Origin: Amycolatopsis sp. QT-25
GTDB lineage: Bacteria; Actinomycetota; Actinomycetes; Mycobacteriales; Pseudonocardiaceae
NCBI RefSeq assembly: GCF_029369745.1
Contig: NZ_CP120210.1
Coordinates: forward strand, 5,890,001 to 5,954,000
DNA: 64,000 nt
Reading direction: 5' to 3'
Under the pieces are notes generated by a model that saw nothing but the letters and a program-made list of their open reading frames with translations, had not been told where the DNA came from and made no database searches. The first letter of the stretch is position 1. Every line of letters starts with the position of its first letter. Position numbers and translations under genes: made by a program. This document shows positions 55,451-63,931 of this stretch, piece after piece.

Positions 55451-56314
55451 TTACGCCGAAGCCAGTGTCGGACGCGGCAAACTCGCGGATTCGGGCCGTC
55501 GCAGGTAGGCGAGCACCAGTTCCTCCAGGGTCGGCGACCGATCGGTCCACTGTGGACTCAACAGGACCGGTCGGGTGCGGGCGAACACGGTCGCCTGCCT
55601 GCCCGCCCTGGCCTCGTCCACGATCGTGACGCGTTTCGCCAGCGCGTCGGCCTCCTCCACGGGTCCGGAAAGGATGCGGTGCCCGGCGACGAGTTCGTCG
55701 ATGTCGCCACTGACCTGCACCCGGCCGCCGTTGAGCACGATCAGCCAATCGCAGGTGTTCTCCAGGTCGGAGACGACGTGGGAGGAGAGCAGGACGGTCA
55801 TCCCGGTCTCGGCGACGGCCTCCATCAGACCGCGCATGACTTCGTGGCGGGCCAGCGGATCGAGGTTGGCGAGCGGCTCGTCGAGTACGAGGAGGTCCGG
55901 GCGTTTGGCGAGCGCGAGGGTGAGCGCGACCTGCGCCCGCTGGCCGCCGGAGAGCTTGCCGACCTTGTGCTTCAAGGGAAGTCCGAGTGAATCGATGCGC
56001 TCGAGTGCGAACTCGTCGTCCCAGCCGGGGTTGAGGCGCCTGCCGAACTTGAGCATCTCGGCGATGCTGAAGCCCGCGTACATCGGCTTGTCCTGAGCGA
56101 GGAAGGCCGTGGTTCCCCGGATCGAGACCGAGCCGAGGGTCGTGTCCAGTAGCCCGACGGCCAGGTGCAGGAAGGTCGTCTTGCCCGCGCCGTTGGGCCC
56201 GACAAGGGCGACGACGCGCCCTTTCGGCACGGAGAGGGAGCAGTCGCGCAGTGCCCACTTGCGGCGGTAGCGCTTGCCGAGCCCGGTCGCCTCGATGGCG
56301 GTTTCATCGGTCAT
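55451..56314 (-). CDS. ABC transporter ATP-binding protein (YtrB-like)
   Basis: 287 residues. Walker A GPNGAGKTT, Q-loop region TAFLAQDKPMY, signature LSGGQRAQVAL, Walker B LLVLDEPLANLD, H-loop LLSSHVV. C-terminal extension of about 80 residues. Overlaps the GntR gene by four bases. Such Ytr-type operons respond to cell-envelope stress; that role is inferred from family. Confidence 0.88.
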   Translation of the reverse strand: MTDETAIEATGLGKRYRRKWALRDCSLSVPKGRVVALVGPNGAGKTTFLHLAVGLLDTTLGSVSIRGTTAFLAQDKPMYAGFSIAEMLKFGRRLNPGWDDEFALERIDSLGLPLKHKVGKLSGGQRAQVALTLALAKRPDLLVLDEPLANLDPLARHEVMRGLMEAVAETGMTVLLSSHVVSDLENTCDWLIVLNGGRVQVSGDIDELVAGHRILSGPVEEADALAKRVTIVDEARAGRQATVFARTRPVLLSPQWTDRSPTLEELVLAYLRRPESASLPRPTLASA

Positions 56315-56706
56315 GCCGTCCGCTCCCCTCGAAAGCCATCGACCACCACCGAGGTGAACAACGCCTCGACGTCTTCCTGATCCAGCCCCGATTCCCGCGC
56401 GTCGCGGACCCAGGCGCCGAGACTCTTCCGCAAGCGCGTGCGCTCCGCGAACGAAGCGCCTCCGAGCGTCTTCCGGACGAAGGTGCCGAGACCCGGCTTC
56501 CCTTCGACGAGCCCTTCGCGCTCCAGCTCGCGGTACGCCTTGAGGACGGTGTTGGGATTGATCGCCAGCTCGGCGACCACTTCCTTCGCCGTCGGCAGCC
56601 GGTCCCCCGGCTCCAGCAGTTCCAGGCGGAGGGCGTTCTTGACCTGCTGGACGAGCTGGACGTACGTCGCGACGCCCGAGCCCTTGTCCAAGTGGAAGCT
56701 GACCAC
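56311..56706 (-). CDS. GntR-family repressor, YtrA subfamily
   Basis: 131 residues from GTG 56706, chosen because AAAGGG sits at ideal distance; GTG 56715 would lie inside the operator with no ribosome site. Winged HTH: GDRLPTAKEVVAELAINPNTVLKAYRELEREGLVEGKPGLGTFV. A short C-terminal two-helix dimerisation tail defines YtrA. Autoregulates its ABC operon through the 13-bp-arm palindrome that overlaps its start region. Confidence 0.9.
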   Translation of the reverse strand: MVSFHLDKGSGVATYVQLVQQVKNALRLELLEPGDRLPTAKEVVAELAINPNTVLKAYRELEREGLVEGKPGLGTFVRKTLGGASFAERTRLRKSLGAWVRDARESGLDQEDVEALFTSVVVDGFRGERTA

Positions 56707-56712
56707 CGGCAA

Positions 56713-56744
56713 CACCCTTTCACTAATTAAGTAGTGAAAGGGTG
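56713..56744. promoter_or_regulatory. Operator of the GntR/ABC operon
   Basis: Perfect 13-bp arms CACCCTTTCACTA-ATTAAG-TAGTGAAAGGGTG. AT-rich centre gives a -10-like TACTTAAT on the minus strand; position over promoter and start fits YtrA autorepression. Confidence 0.75.
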
Positions 56745-56814
56745 CAGGCAGGTGGCCGCCCCTGTCAAGCGATCAAGGTGTTCGTCGTGAACGCCGAAAA
56801 GCCGCGAAGGCCTC

Positions 56815-58068
56815 TCGGAGTCATGGGGTTGTTGCAACACCGTCTGATGGGGGGTGGGGTTGTGGTGCGGGTTCATCGGTGGTTGCCGCGGTCGGTGCGG
56901 GTGGAGTTTTGGGAGCGGGTCCGGGCCGGGCTGGCGGCGAAGCCGGCGGCCCGGGCGGTGGGGCTGTCCCCGACGACGGGGGTGCGGTTGTTCCGGCAGG
57001 CTGGCGGGGTGATCGGTAACGCACCTGCTCGGCCTGGTCCCCTCCGGTTGAGCCTGGCCGAGCGGGAAGAGATCGCCTGCCTGAAAGCCGCGGGCCAGGG
57101 GCCCCGGGCGATCGGGCGGGCGATCGCCCGGCCGGCCTCGACCGTGTCCCGCGAGCTGGCCCGCAACACCGGTTCCTCCGGCCGCTATCGGGCTGTCAGC
57201 GCGCAGCACACGGCCGAGAACCGTGCGAAACGCCCGAAGGCCGCGAAACTGGCCGCGGACACCGTGTTGCGGGACGTGGTGCAGGACAGGCTGAACCGTA
57301 AATGGTCCCCGCGTCAGATCGCGCGGAGACTGGTGCTGGAGTTCCCCGACCAGCCGGAGATGCGGGTGTCCCACGAAACGATCTACCAAGCACTGTATGT
57401 CCAGGGAAAAGGCGCGCTGCGCCGCGAACTCACCCAGGCGTTGCGGACCGGGCGGGCACTGCGGATGCCCCGCCGGCAGGCCCAGGCCCGCCGGGCCCGG
57501 CCCGCGGGCAGGATCCCCGACATGGTCAACATCTCCGAACGGCCCGCCGAGGCCGCCGACCGCGCCGTCCCCGGGCATTGGGAAGGCGACCTGATCCTGG
57601 GCAAGAACAACAAATCCGCGATCGGGACCCTGGTCGAACGATCGACCCGGTTCGTGATGCTGCTGCACCTGCCCCACGGACGCGACGCCGCCACCGTCGC
57701 TCACGCCATGACCGAGACCATCCAGACGCTGCCGCCGCTGCTGCTGAAATCCTTGACCTGGGACCAGGGCAAGGAAATGGCCCACCACAAAAAGATCACC
57801 CTGGCCACCGGGATCGACATCTACTTCTGCGACCCACACGCACCCTGGCAACGCGGAACCAACGAGAACACCAACGGCCTACTCCGCCAATACTTCCCCA
57901 CAAGCACCGACCTGTCCCAGCACACCGCCGCAGACCTCGCACGAGTCGCCGCCGAACTCAACGGCCGCCCCCGCGAAACCCTCGACTGGCACACACCCGC
58001 CGAAGCCCTCGAAGCACTACTCTCCAACCAACAAACAATGCGTGTTGCAACCACCATGTGAATCCGCC
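56815..58068 (+). mobile_element. IS30-family insertion sequence, about 1.25 kb
   Basis: Imperfect terminal inverted repeats: CGGAGTCATGGGG-TTGTTGCAACAC from 56816 and, from the other end, CGGATTCACATGG-TGGTTGCAACAC (58066 inward), 20 of 25 identical. One intact transposase. CCTC flanks both sides (56811-56814 and 58069-58072), a probable 3-4-bp target duplication. The exact outer base is uncertain by 1-2. Inserted within the left arm of a class A palindrome. Confidence 0.85.
56847..58061 (+). CDS. IS30-family transposase
   Basis: 404 residues from ATG 56847; ATG 56823 in the terminal repeat is an alternative. N-terminal HTH region (IARPASTVSRELARNTG), then the DDE catalytic core: GHWEGDLILGK (D), LTWDQGKEMAHH (D) and GTNENTNGLLRQYFP (E). 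No frameshift or stop, so it appears intact and possibly active. Basic N-terminal DNA-binding region. Stop lies 5 bases inside the right end. Confidence 0.93.
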   Translation: MGGGVVVRVHRWLPRSVRVEFWERVRAGLAAKPAARAVGLSPTTGVRLFRQAGGVIGNAPARPGPLRLSLAEREEIACLKAAGQGPRAIGRAIARPASTVSRELARNTGSSGRYRAVSAQHTAENRAKRPKAAKLAADTVLRDVVQDRLNRKWSPRQIARRLVLEFPDQPEMRVSHETIYQALYVQGKGALRRELTQALRTGRALRMPRRQAQARRARPAGRIPDMVNISERPAEAADRAVPGHWEGDLILGKNNKSAIGTLVERSTRFVMLLHLPHGRDAATVAHAMTETIQTLPPLLLKSLTWDQGKEMAHHKKITLATGIDIYFCDPHAPWQRGTNENTNGLLRQYFPTSTDLSQHTAADLARVAAELNGRPRETLDWHTPAEALEALLSNQQTMRVATTM

Positions 58069-58331
58069 CCTCCTTGAGGGACTTTGAGTCCTTTAAGGAG
58101 GCCTTCGCGGAAATCCCAACCCAGTCAAGAAGAAGCGCCAGTCCGACACAGGGGGAAGACGTCGAGCTGGCACTACCCCCAACCCCCACCGCCGTCGGAG
58201 GGCGGTGCCTGTGCGAGGTACAGGTGTCCACCGTCGTACCGGAACCGAATGGGGGGTCCTGCCCGTCTTGTTGGTTGGGCACGGTTCCGGCGACGGGTCC
58301 TCGGTGGACACAGGCAAGGATCACGCGGGCC

Positions 58332-58360
58332 GGATGCAGGGCGCTTGCACTACGCTTGCA
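58332..58360 (+). promoter_or_regulatory. SARP-type direct repeats upstream of the SARP gene
   Basis: GCTTGCA-CTAC-GCTTGCA (58343-58349, 58354-58360), preceded at the same 11-base step by a weaker GGATGCA (58332-58338). Heptamers with 4-base spacers are the SARP binding layout. The site ends 31 bases before the gene start, suggesting autoregulation. The remaining gap from 58111 shows only a small CACCGCC/GGCGGTG hairpin near 58187-58207. Confidence 0.6.
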
Positions 58361-58391
58361 GGCTCCGGCGAGGGTGAGCGGAGGTGGCCGG

Positions 58392-61370
58392 GTGGAGTTC
58401 CGCGTCCTCGGCGCCGTCGAGGCGTGGGCCGGTGGCGATCCGGTCGATCTCGGCTCGCCCAAACAACGACTCGTGCTGGCGGTTCTGCTGCTGGAGGCGG
58501 GCAGACCGGTACCGCGCGAACGGATCATCGACCTGCTCTGGCCGGAAGAACCGCCCGCCAGTGCGCGGAACACCGTTCAAGCGCTGGTGTCCAGGCTTCG
58601 CGCCGTGTTCCGCTGCGCGGGCGGGCCGGAGATCGTCTCCGAGGGGACCCGGTACCTGCTCAAGGTCGACCCGCACCAGGTCGACCTGCACCGCTTCACC
58701 GAGCTGACCGCGCAAGCCCGCGACGCCGACGACGAGACCGCCGTGAACCTCCTGGACGAGGCGCTCGGCCTGTGGCGCGGCGAGGCGTTGTCCGACGTGG
58801 TGAGCGGCGAGGTCGCCCAGCGGCTTCGCGGCGGCATCACCGAGGAACGCTGGACGGCACTGGAGGATCGGGCCGAAGCGCGGCTGCGGCTCGGCCGCGG
58901 CAGGCAGGTCCTCGCGGAGCTGACCGAACTGGTCGCCGCGCATCCCCTGCGGCAGCGGTTCGTCGGGCAGCTCATGCTCGCGCTGCACCGTGAAGGACGC
59001 ACCGACGACGCCCTCGAGGCTTTCCGCGCCTTGAGGAACCGGCTGGGCACCGAACTGGGTCTCGATCCTTCCCCGGAGCTGCGGCGGCTGGAATCCGCGA
59101 TCCTCGGTGCCGATCCCGCCCTCGAACCCCCGGCCGGGCCCGAGCCGGTCCGCCCGGCGCAGCTGCCGCACGACGTCCGGGGATTCGCCGGGCGGGTGGC
59201 GGAGCTGGAGCGGCTCGACGAGGCGACCCGCCACCCGGCCGGGGGCACCGACATCTGGGTGATCAGCGGCACCGCCGGTGTCGGCAAGACCGCGCTCGCG
59301 GTCCGCTGGGCCCACCGCGTCCGCGACGCGTTCCCCGACGGCCAGCTGTACCTCGACCTGCGCGGTTTCGACCCCGATCACGAACCACTCACCCCTGCCG
59401 TCGCGCTCACCCGGCTCCTGCAGGCACTCGGCACCGCACCCAAGGCCATTCCGCCGGACACCGACACGCGCGCCGCCCTGCTCCGGTCGCTCCTCGCCGA
59501 CGAACGGGTCCTCCTCGTCCTCGACAACGTGCGCGACACCGGCCAGGTACTGCCGTTGCTGCCGCCGTCCGGCACCGTCCTGGTCACCAGCCGCCAGCGG
59601 CTCGGCGACCTCATCGCCCGCACCGGCGCCCGTGCGCTCCCGCTGTCCGTGCTGCCCGCCGAAGACGCGCGGCATCTCCTGGAAGCCGTACTCGGCAGCG
59701 AAACCGTCGCCGCCGAGGCCGTCGCGGCCGCGGAACTGGCGCGGCTGTGCGGGCACCTCCCGCTCGCCCTCCGGATCGCGGCGGCCAACCTCGGTGCCAG
59801 TGGCGAACCCGAGATCGCCGAACTCGCCCGGGAACTCGCCGGTGGCGACCCGCTGGCGGAGCTGACCGTCGACGGTGCCGAGGAAAGCGCCGTGACCACG
59901 GCGTTCGGCGTCTCCTACCGGACGCTTCCCGAAGAGCACCGGCGGCTGTTCCGCCGGCTCGCGCTCGTTCCGGGCCAGACGTTCACCGCCCCCGCCGCCC
60001 AGGCGCTGACCGGCGTCCCGCCCTCGAAGGCGAACCAGCAGCTCAAGGCGCTCGCGGCGGCGCATCTCGTCGAGCGCTACACCACTGGGCGCTACCGGTT
60101 CCACGATCTCCTCCGCAGTTTCGCGGCGGGGCGCACCCTGGCGGAGGACGCGAAACCCGAACGCGACGCCGCGGCGAGGCGGCTTTTCGAGAGCTACCTG
60201 GCCACCGCCGACGCCGCGGGCCGCACCCTCATCCCGCACTTCCTGCGGCTGCCCCGCGAGGAACCGGCGGACGCACCCTTCGCCGACACCGAAGAGGCGC
60301 TGGCGTGGCTGGACGCCGAATGGCCGAACCTCGCCGCCGCCGTCGAGCACAGCGCCGAACACGGCCCGCCCGAGTTCTCCTGGCACCTCGCCGACGCGCT
60401 CCGCGCCTTCTTCCACCAGCGCGGTCATCACGCGGAGTGGATCGACACGGCATCGACCGCGCTCAAGGCCGCCCGCCGCGGCGGGGCCGGGCAGGCGCAG
60501 GCGGCGATGCACCTGAGCATCGCGCTCGCCTGCGTCAACAGCGGCCGCTACGACGAAGCACGCGAACACCTCACCAACGCTTTGCGTGGAGACCTCCTCG
60601 CCGGCTGGGACGCCGGCCGCGCGGCCGTGCTCAACAACCTGAGCGCGGTGCACCAGCGCCTCGGTGACCCGCAGGAGGCGATCCGCTGCGGGCTGGAATC
60701 CCTGCGACTGTGCGAAGAACTGAACATGCCCGCCGTCTCGATGGCACTGGCGAACCTCGGTTTCCCGTACTGGCAAACAGGTCAGCTCGACGAGGCACTC
60801 ACCCATTTCACCCGCGCGCTCGAGGTCGCCGAACGGGACGGCGCCCGGTTCAGCGTCGCGGTGCTGCTGGTCGACCTCGGCACCGTGCACCGCGACCTAG
60901 GTCTCCTCGACGACGCCTACGACTTCTACACCCGCGCGCTCGCGGCCAACCGCGAACTGGGTTACCCCTACGGCGAGGCGACCGCGCTGTCCGGCAGGGC
61001 CGTACTCGAAAGCAGGCGGGATCCGAGCGAGCAGAACCGCACGGACGCGCTCGAAGCCGTCGAACTGACGCGCAAGATCGGCGACCGGGGCACCGAGGCC
61101 TGGACGCTCGCCGGACTCGGCGAGGTCTGCCTGCGGCTCGGCCTGCCCGACGAGGCCGCCGAGCACTACCGGCTCGCGTTGTCGATCGCGCGGACGACGA
61201 GCTTCTTCTGGTGCGAGGCCGCCGCCCGGACCGGACTCGCGGAAACGCTGCTGCGACTGGGAAAACTCACGGAAGCCCGGACACACGGCGAATTGGCCCA
61301 GGAACTCGCCGCCCGCTCCGGTTACCGGCTCGTCGAGGAACGCGCGAACCAGATCCTGGACGAGCTCTAG
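58392..61370 (+). CDS. AfsR/SARP-family regulator (SARP-NB-ARC-TPR)
   Basis: 992 residues from GTG 58392 (GGAGG seven bases upstream). Domains in order: OmpR-like winged helix (EFRVLGAVEAW...SPKQRLVLAVLLLEAGRPV, 1-90), bacterial transcriptional activator domain (90-240), NB-ARC STAND ATPase with P-loop GTAGVGKTALAVRW (about 295-308) and Walker B-like VLLVLDNV, then C-terminal TPR repeats (about 660-990). A large-form SARP of AfsR type; such proteins activate secondary metabolism or development. No biosynthetic cluster is adjacent in the window. Confidence 0.93.
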   Translation: MEFRVLGAVEAWAGGDPVDLGSPKQRLVLAVLLLEAGRPVPRERIIDLLWPEEPPASARNTVQALVSRLRAVFRCAGGPEIVSEGTRYLLKVDPHQVDLHRFTELTAQARDADDETAVNLLDEALGLWRGEALSDVVSGEVAQRLRGGITEERWTALEDRAEARLRLGRGRQVLAELTELVAAHPLRQRFVGQLMLALHREGRTDDALEAFRALRNRLGTELGLDPSPELRRLESAILGADPALEPPAGPEPVRPAQLPHDVRGFAGRVAELERLDEATRHPAGGTDIWVISGTAGVGKTALAVRWAHRVRDAFPDGQLYLDLRGFDPDHEPLTPAVALTRLLQALGTAPKAIPPDTDTRAALLRSLLADERVLLVLDNVRDTGQVLPLLPPSGTVLVTSRQRLGDLIARTGARALPLSVLPAEDARHLLEAVLGSETVAAEAVAAAELARLCGHLPLALRIAAANLGASGEPEIAELARELAGGDPLAELTVDGAEESAVTTAFGVSYRTLPEEHRRLFRRLALVPGQTFTAPAAQALTGVPPSKANQQLKALAAAHLVERYTTGRYRFHDLLRSFAAGRTLAEDAKPERDAAARRLFESYLATADAAGRTLIPHFLRLPREEPADAPFADTEEALAWLDAEWPNLAAAVEHSAEHGPPEFSWHLADALRAFFHQRGHHAEWIDTASTALKAARRGGAGQAQAAMHLSIALACVNSGRYDEAREHLTNALRGDLLAGWDAGRAAVLNNLSAVHQRLGDPQEAIRCGLESLRLCEELNMPAVSMALANLGFPYWQTGQLDEALTHFTRALEVAERDGARFSVAVLLVDLGTVHRDLGLLDDAYDFYTRALAANRELGYPYGEATALSGRAVLESRRDPSEQNRTDALEAVELTRKIGDRGTEAWTLAGLGEVCLRLGLPDEAAEHYRLALSIARTTSFFWCEAAARTGLAETLLRLGKLTEARTHGELAQELAARSGYRLVEERANQILDEL

Positions 61371-61909
61371 CTTCTCCCGCCCTGTGACTTCACGCTGCCG
61401 GCGATCGCCGCCGCGACCGCTGTCAGGGCACCGAAAATGATCATCAGCGCGATCGCGGTGCTGTCCTGGTCGTCGAAGCTGAAGAGCCACCTGAGCTGAG
61501 CACCGAGGGGCGTGGCCGACAGCAGCGGCGTCCCGACGAAGACCGCCACCACGGAGAACACGCAAAGCGCGAACAGCGTCCACGCGCCGGGAATCCGGCG
61601 AGCGAACGTGAAGCCCGCGGCCACCACCAGCGATCCCGCGGAGAGGAGGCCGAAGGCCGCGTTCTGCGCCATCAAGCCCGTCCAGCGGCTGCCCGGCTCG
61701 TTGGCGTACCAGACGTTGTAGAGCGCGAACCAGACGAGCAGGCCGGCGGTGAGCACCGCCAGGACGCCGGCGATCATCGCCGCCACGGCGTTCGCCCTCG
61801 GTTTGGGCGCCACCTGGCCCGGCCCGGCCGGATGCTGCCCGTACCGGGGGAAACCGGGCTGCGGTGGGTTGAGTTGCGGTGGATTGGGCTGCGGTGGATT
61901 GGGCTGCAT
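61367..61909 (-). CDS. Four-helix membrane protein with Pro/Asn-rich N-terminus
   Basis: 180 residues. The first ~30 residues repeat NPPQ(P/L), followed by a short linker and four hydrophobic segments (about 42-64, 83-102, 112-132, 155-173). No family function recognised. Stop codon shares CTAG with the SARP gene stop. The N-terminal repeat is encoded by GGATTGGGCTGCGGT units. Confidence 0.75.
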   Translation of the reverse strand: MQPNPPQPNPPQLNPPQPGFPRYGQHPAGPGQVAPKPRANAVAAMIAGVLAVLTAGLLVWFALYNVWYANEPGSRWTGLMAQNAAFGLLSAGSLVVAAGFTFARRIPGAWTLFALCVFSVVAVFVGTPLLSATPLGAQLRWLFSFDDQDSTAIALMIIFGALTAVAAAIAGSVKSQGGRS

Positions 61910-62154
61910 CCGTACTCCTCGCGCGTCCGGCGACCCGAACCGGCCGCCTGTCCTGGTTCGTGGTCACCGTAGCCAAAGGTGCCTCCTGGTGTCCGGTCTT
62001 GGCAGCAAGCTGCCTTCGCACGCCAGCGGCCGGGAGGGTGCCGGGCGGTCGAAGGGAACTTTCTTCGCATCGGATGCAGGGAAGTCCCCTTCACCGCAGC
62101 CAACCGGATCCTGGCCGCGGCCGGTCGCAGCCCCTCCATCTTCACACCTTCTCA

Positions 62155-62211
62155 AGTACGTGAAGGCCCCCTTCCTGTACATAGGCGCAAGGAAGGGGGC
62201 CTTCACGTACT
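62155..62211. repeat. Inverted repeat, class B (21-bp arms, 15-base loop)
   Basis: Arms 62155-62175 and 62191-62211 are exact complements: AGTACGTGAAGG...CCTTCACGTACT with GGCCCCCTTCC core. The loop contains one half (GCGCAA) of the inner arm seen intact at 26565. Confidence 0.88.
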
Positions 62212-62440
62212 CCGCAACCACCGGCAGACCCTCGTGAGTGTTCATCGAGGGGGTGAGGCAAAGGTGTCAGGCCGTCGAAGCTTTGCATGGCCCGATCACC
62301 GGGGTCCGGCGTCCCCATGACGTCCACAAAGGACGTGTTATGCCGAGGCCGTTCTGAGCTATGCGCACTGCGTTGATGAGGTAAGTCGACCTGTCGCGTG
62401 TAGGGCGTGGTCGCCTACATAGGCAGTCCGCTGGTCGCGG

Positions 62441-62479
62441 ATGCCTCCTTGCCTACCCTGCAGGCAGGAAGGGAGGCAT
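62441..62479. repeat. Imperfect hairpin ATGCCTCC...GGAGGCAT
   Basis: Outer 8 bp pair perfectly; the inner arms TTGCCT and AGGCAGGAAG pair with a 4-base bulge. Related in design to the family but lacking TGAAGG. Confidence 0.55.
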
Positions 62480-62544
62480 TCGCTACCTTCACGCGTGTTC
62501 CCTGGTGACAGCGGGACGACTGTGACGCCAGCACCGGGTCTCGA

Positions 62545-62601
62545 AGTCCGTGAAGGCCTCCTTGAGGGACCCAGGGTCCCTCAAGGAGGCCTTCACGGAC
62601 T
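62545..62601. repeat. Perfect inverted repeat, class A (28-bp arms, 1-base centre)
   Basis: Arms 62545-62572 and 62574-62601. Longest perfect palindrome in the window; the outer 24 bp match the copy at 5715 base for base. Confidence 0.92.
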
Positions 62602-62698
62602 CGCCACCCACACGACACCTTGCCTTACCTCTCAATAGAACGCTCATCGCCACTCACGACCCCTGACAAACCACCAAATCGGGCACTCATAGGAGGTA

Positions 62699-62719
62699 AA
62701 TTGTCCCTTGTGGACAATT
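62699..62719. repeat. AATTGTCC-CTTGT-GGACAATT hairpin
   Basis: Perfect 8-bp arms, AT-rich for this genome, following AGGAGGT at 62691-62697. Could be an operator or a small structured leader; no gene is clear downstream. Confidence 0.4.
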
Positions 62720-63037
62720 GGGGCCGAGATCGGCCTGTGTCCGGCTCGCGTCCCGGAAACCCTTCCAGGGAGTCGACGGGACAACCGGTGCGGCAGGACT
62801 CGCACCACGACATGTTCGCCCGCTCCTCAATAAACCTCTCTGCCACTCGCAAGCCGGGGCAGAGCCGGCCGTATGGTCATCGCCCGTCTCCAGGAGGGGC
62901 AGGGCGGCAAATCGTCCAACAACTTCCTCACAGACTGCCGGAGCACGCACGCCACTCCCCTTCGGGTCGGCTTCGCCCGGCATGCGGAGTCACTGGGCTG
63001 CGCGGCGGTGGTCGTGGTGCGGACAAAGCCGCGCCGG

Positions 63038-63931
63038 TCAGATATCTGCAGAGCTGACGAGACGCACCGCCCGCACGAACGCTCCCACCAGCGGGTTGGT
63101 GCTCTCCTTCGGCCAAGCCAGGGCGATCCGCAGTGGCTCGATGTCGATGATCGGCCGCCACACCAGATCCGGATGGGCGTAGAACCTCGCCATCGACTCG
63201 GGCGAGATGCAGACCGCGTCGGTGGTGGCCACCAGTTCGAGCATCTCCTCCACGTTGCCGTTCTCCGGTCCCCAGTTCGGGGCCGAGCCGTCGGGGCGCG
63301 GGTTGACCGCCCACCAGTCGACCCAGTCGGCAGGAGCGTCGCGGGTCCACAGCAAAGGCGCGTCGCGGAGGTCGTGGATGACGACCTCTTCCTTGCCCGC
63401 CAAAGGATGCGAGGCGTTCATGGCGACCCATCGCCGTTCGGTGGCGACGACTTCGGCATGCAGGCCGGTCAGCTCGGCGGGCAGCCAGACGAACGCGATG
63501 TCCGCGAGCCCCTCACGCAGAGCCTGTGCCTCGCCACCCCAGTCGAACCGCTTCGGTTCGATGGTCGCGTCGGTGTGGCGTTCGGTGAACAGGGTTCGCG
63601 CCCGCCGGGCGAGCGGACCACCGCCGGTCGCGACGAAACCGACCCGCACCACGTTGCCCTCGGCCGCGGCGGCCGTCCGCACGAGACGGCCGGTGAGCTG
63701 CCAGTCGGCGAGAAGGCGGCGCGCGGCGGGCAGAAGCACCTCGCCGGCGGCGGTCAACCGGATCTCCGAGTTCCCCCGGGTGAACACGTCCGTACCCAGC
63801 CGGGACTCCAGTTGCCGGATCTGGCGGCTCAGTGACGGCTGCGTGACGAACAGGGCTTCGGCGGCCCTGGTGAAGCTCAGATGTTCCGCGACGGCGACGA
63901 AATAGCGCAACACCCGCGTGTCGACATCCAT
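63038..63931 (-). CDS. LysR-family transcriptional regulator
   Basis: 297 residues from ATG 63931. HTH: DTRVLRYFVAVAEHLSFTRAAEALFVTQPSLSRQIRQLESRLG. The C-terminal periplasmic-binding-like effector domain begins near residue 90 (VVRVGFVATGG). Target unknown: genes upstream lie outside the window, and 61910-63037 downstream has none. Confidence 0.92.
   Translation of the reverse strand: MDVDTRVLRYFVAVAEHLSFTRAAEALFVTQPSLSRQIRQLESRLGTDVFTRGNSEIRLTAAGEVLLPAARRLLADWQLTGRLVRTAAAAEGNVVRVGFVATGGGPLARRARTLFTERHTDATIEPKRFDWGGEAQALREGLADIAFVWLPAELTGLHAEVVATERRWVAMNASHPLAGKEEVVIHDLRDAPLLWTRDAPADWVDWWAVNPRPDGSAPNWGPENGNVEEMLELVATTDAVCISPESMARFYAHPDLVWRPIIDIEPLRIALAWPKESTNPLVGAFVRAVRLVSSADI

Larger units (their letters stand above)
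56802..58110. repeat. Class A palindrome interrupted by the IS30 element
   Basis: Left outer arm CCGCGAAGGCCTC (56802-56814) pairs exactly with GAGGCCTTCGCGG (58098-58110). The inner part CCTCCTTGAGGGAC-TTTGA-GTCCTTTAAGGAGG (58069-58101) stayed on the right side. Removing the element plus one CCTC restores a continuous palindrome of about 51 bases. Confidence 0.8.
61910..63037. other. 1.1-kb gene-poor region with palindromes
   Basis: No coding sequence that I trust. It holds three family palindromes (62155, 62441, 62545), a small AATTGTCC hairpin with an AGGAGGT just upstream (62699), and lower GC around 62600-62720. Open frames over 62620-63057 have no recognisable domain and inconsistent codon bias. 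Confidence 0.6.

Noticed and set aside
58350-60890. 846-codon minus-strand frame
   Set aside because: Antisense to the SARP gene; no domain and wrong codon bias.
62620-63057. 145-codon plus-strand frame, and an overlapping one from 62718
   Set aside because: No recognisable domain, weak codon bias, no convincing start; the region is better described as non-coding.
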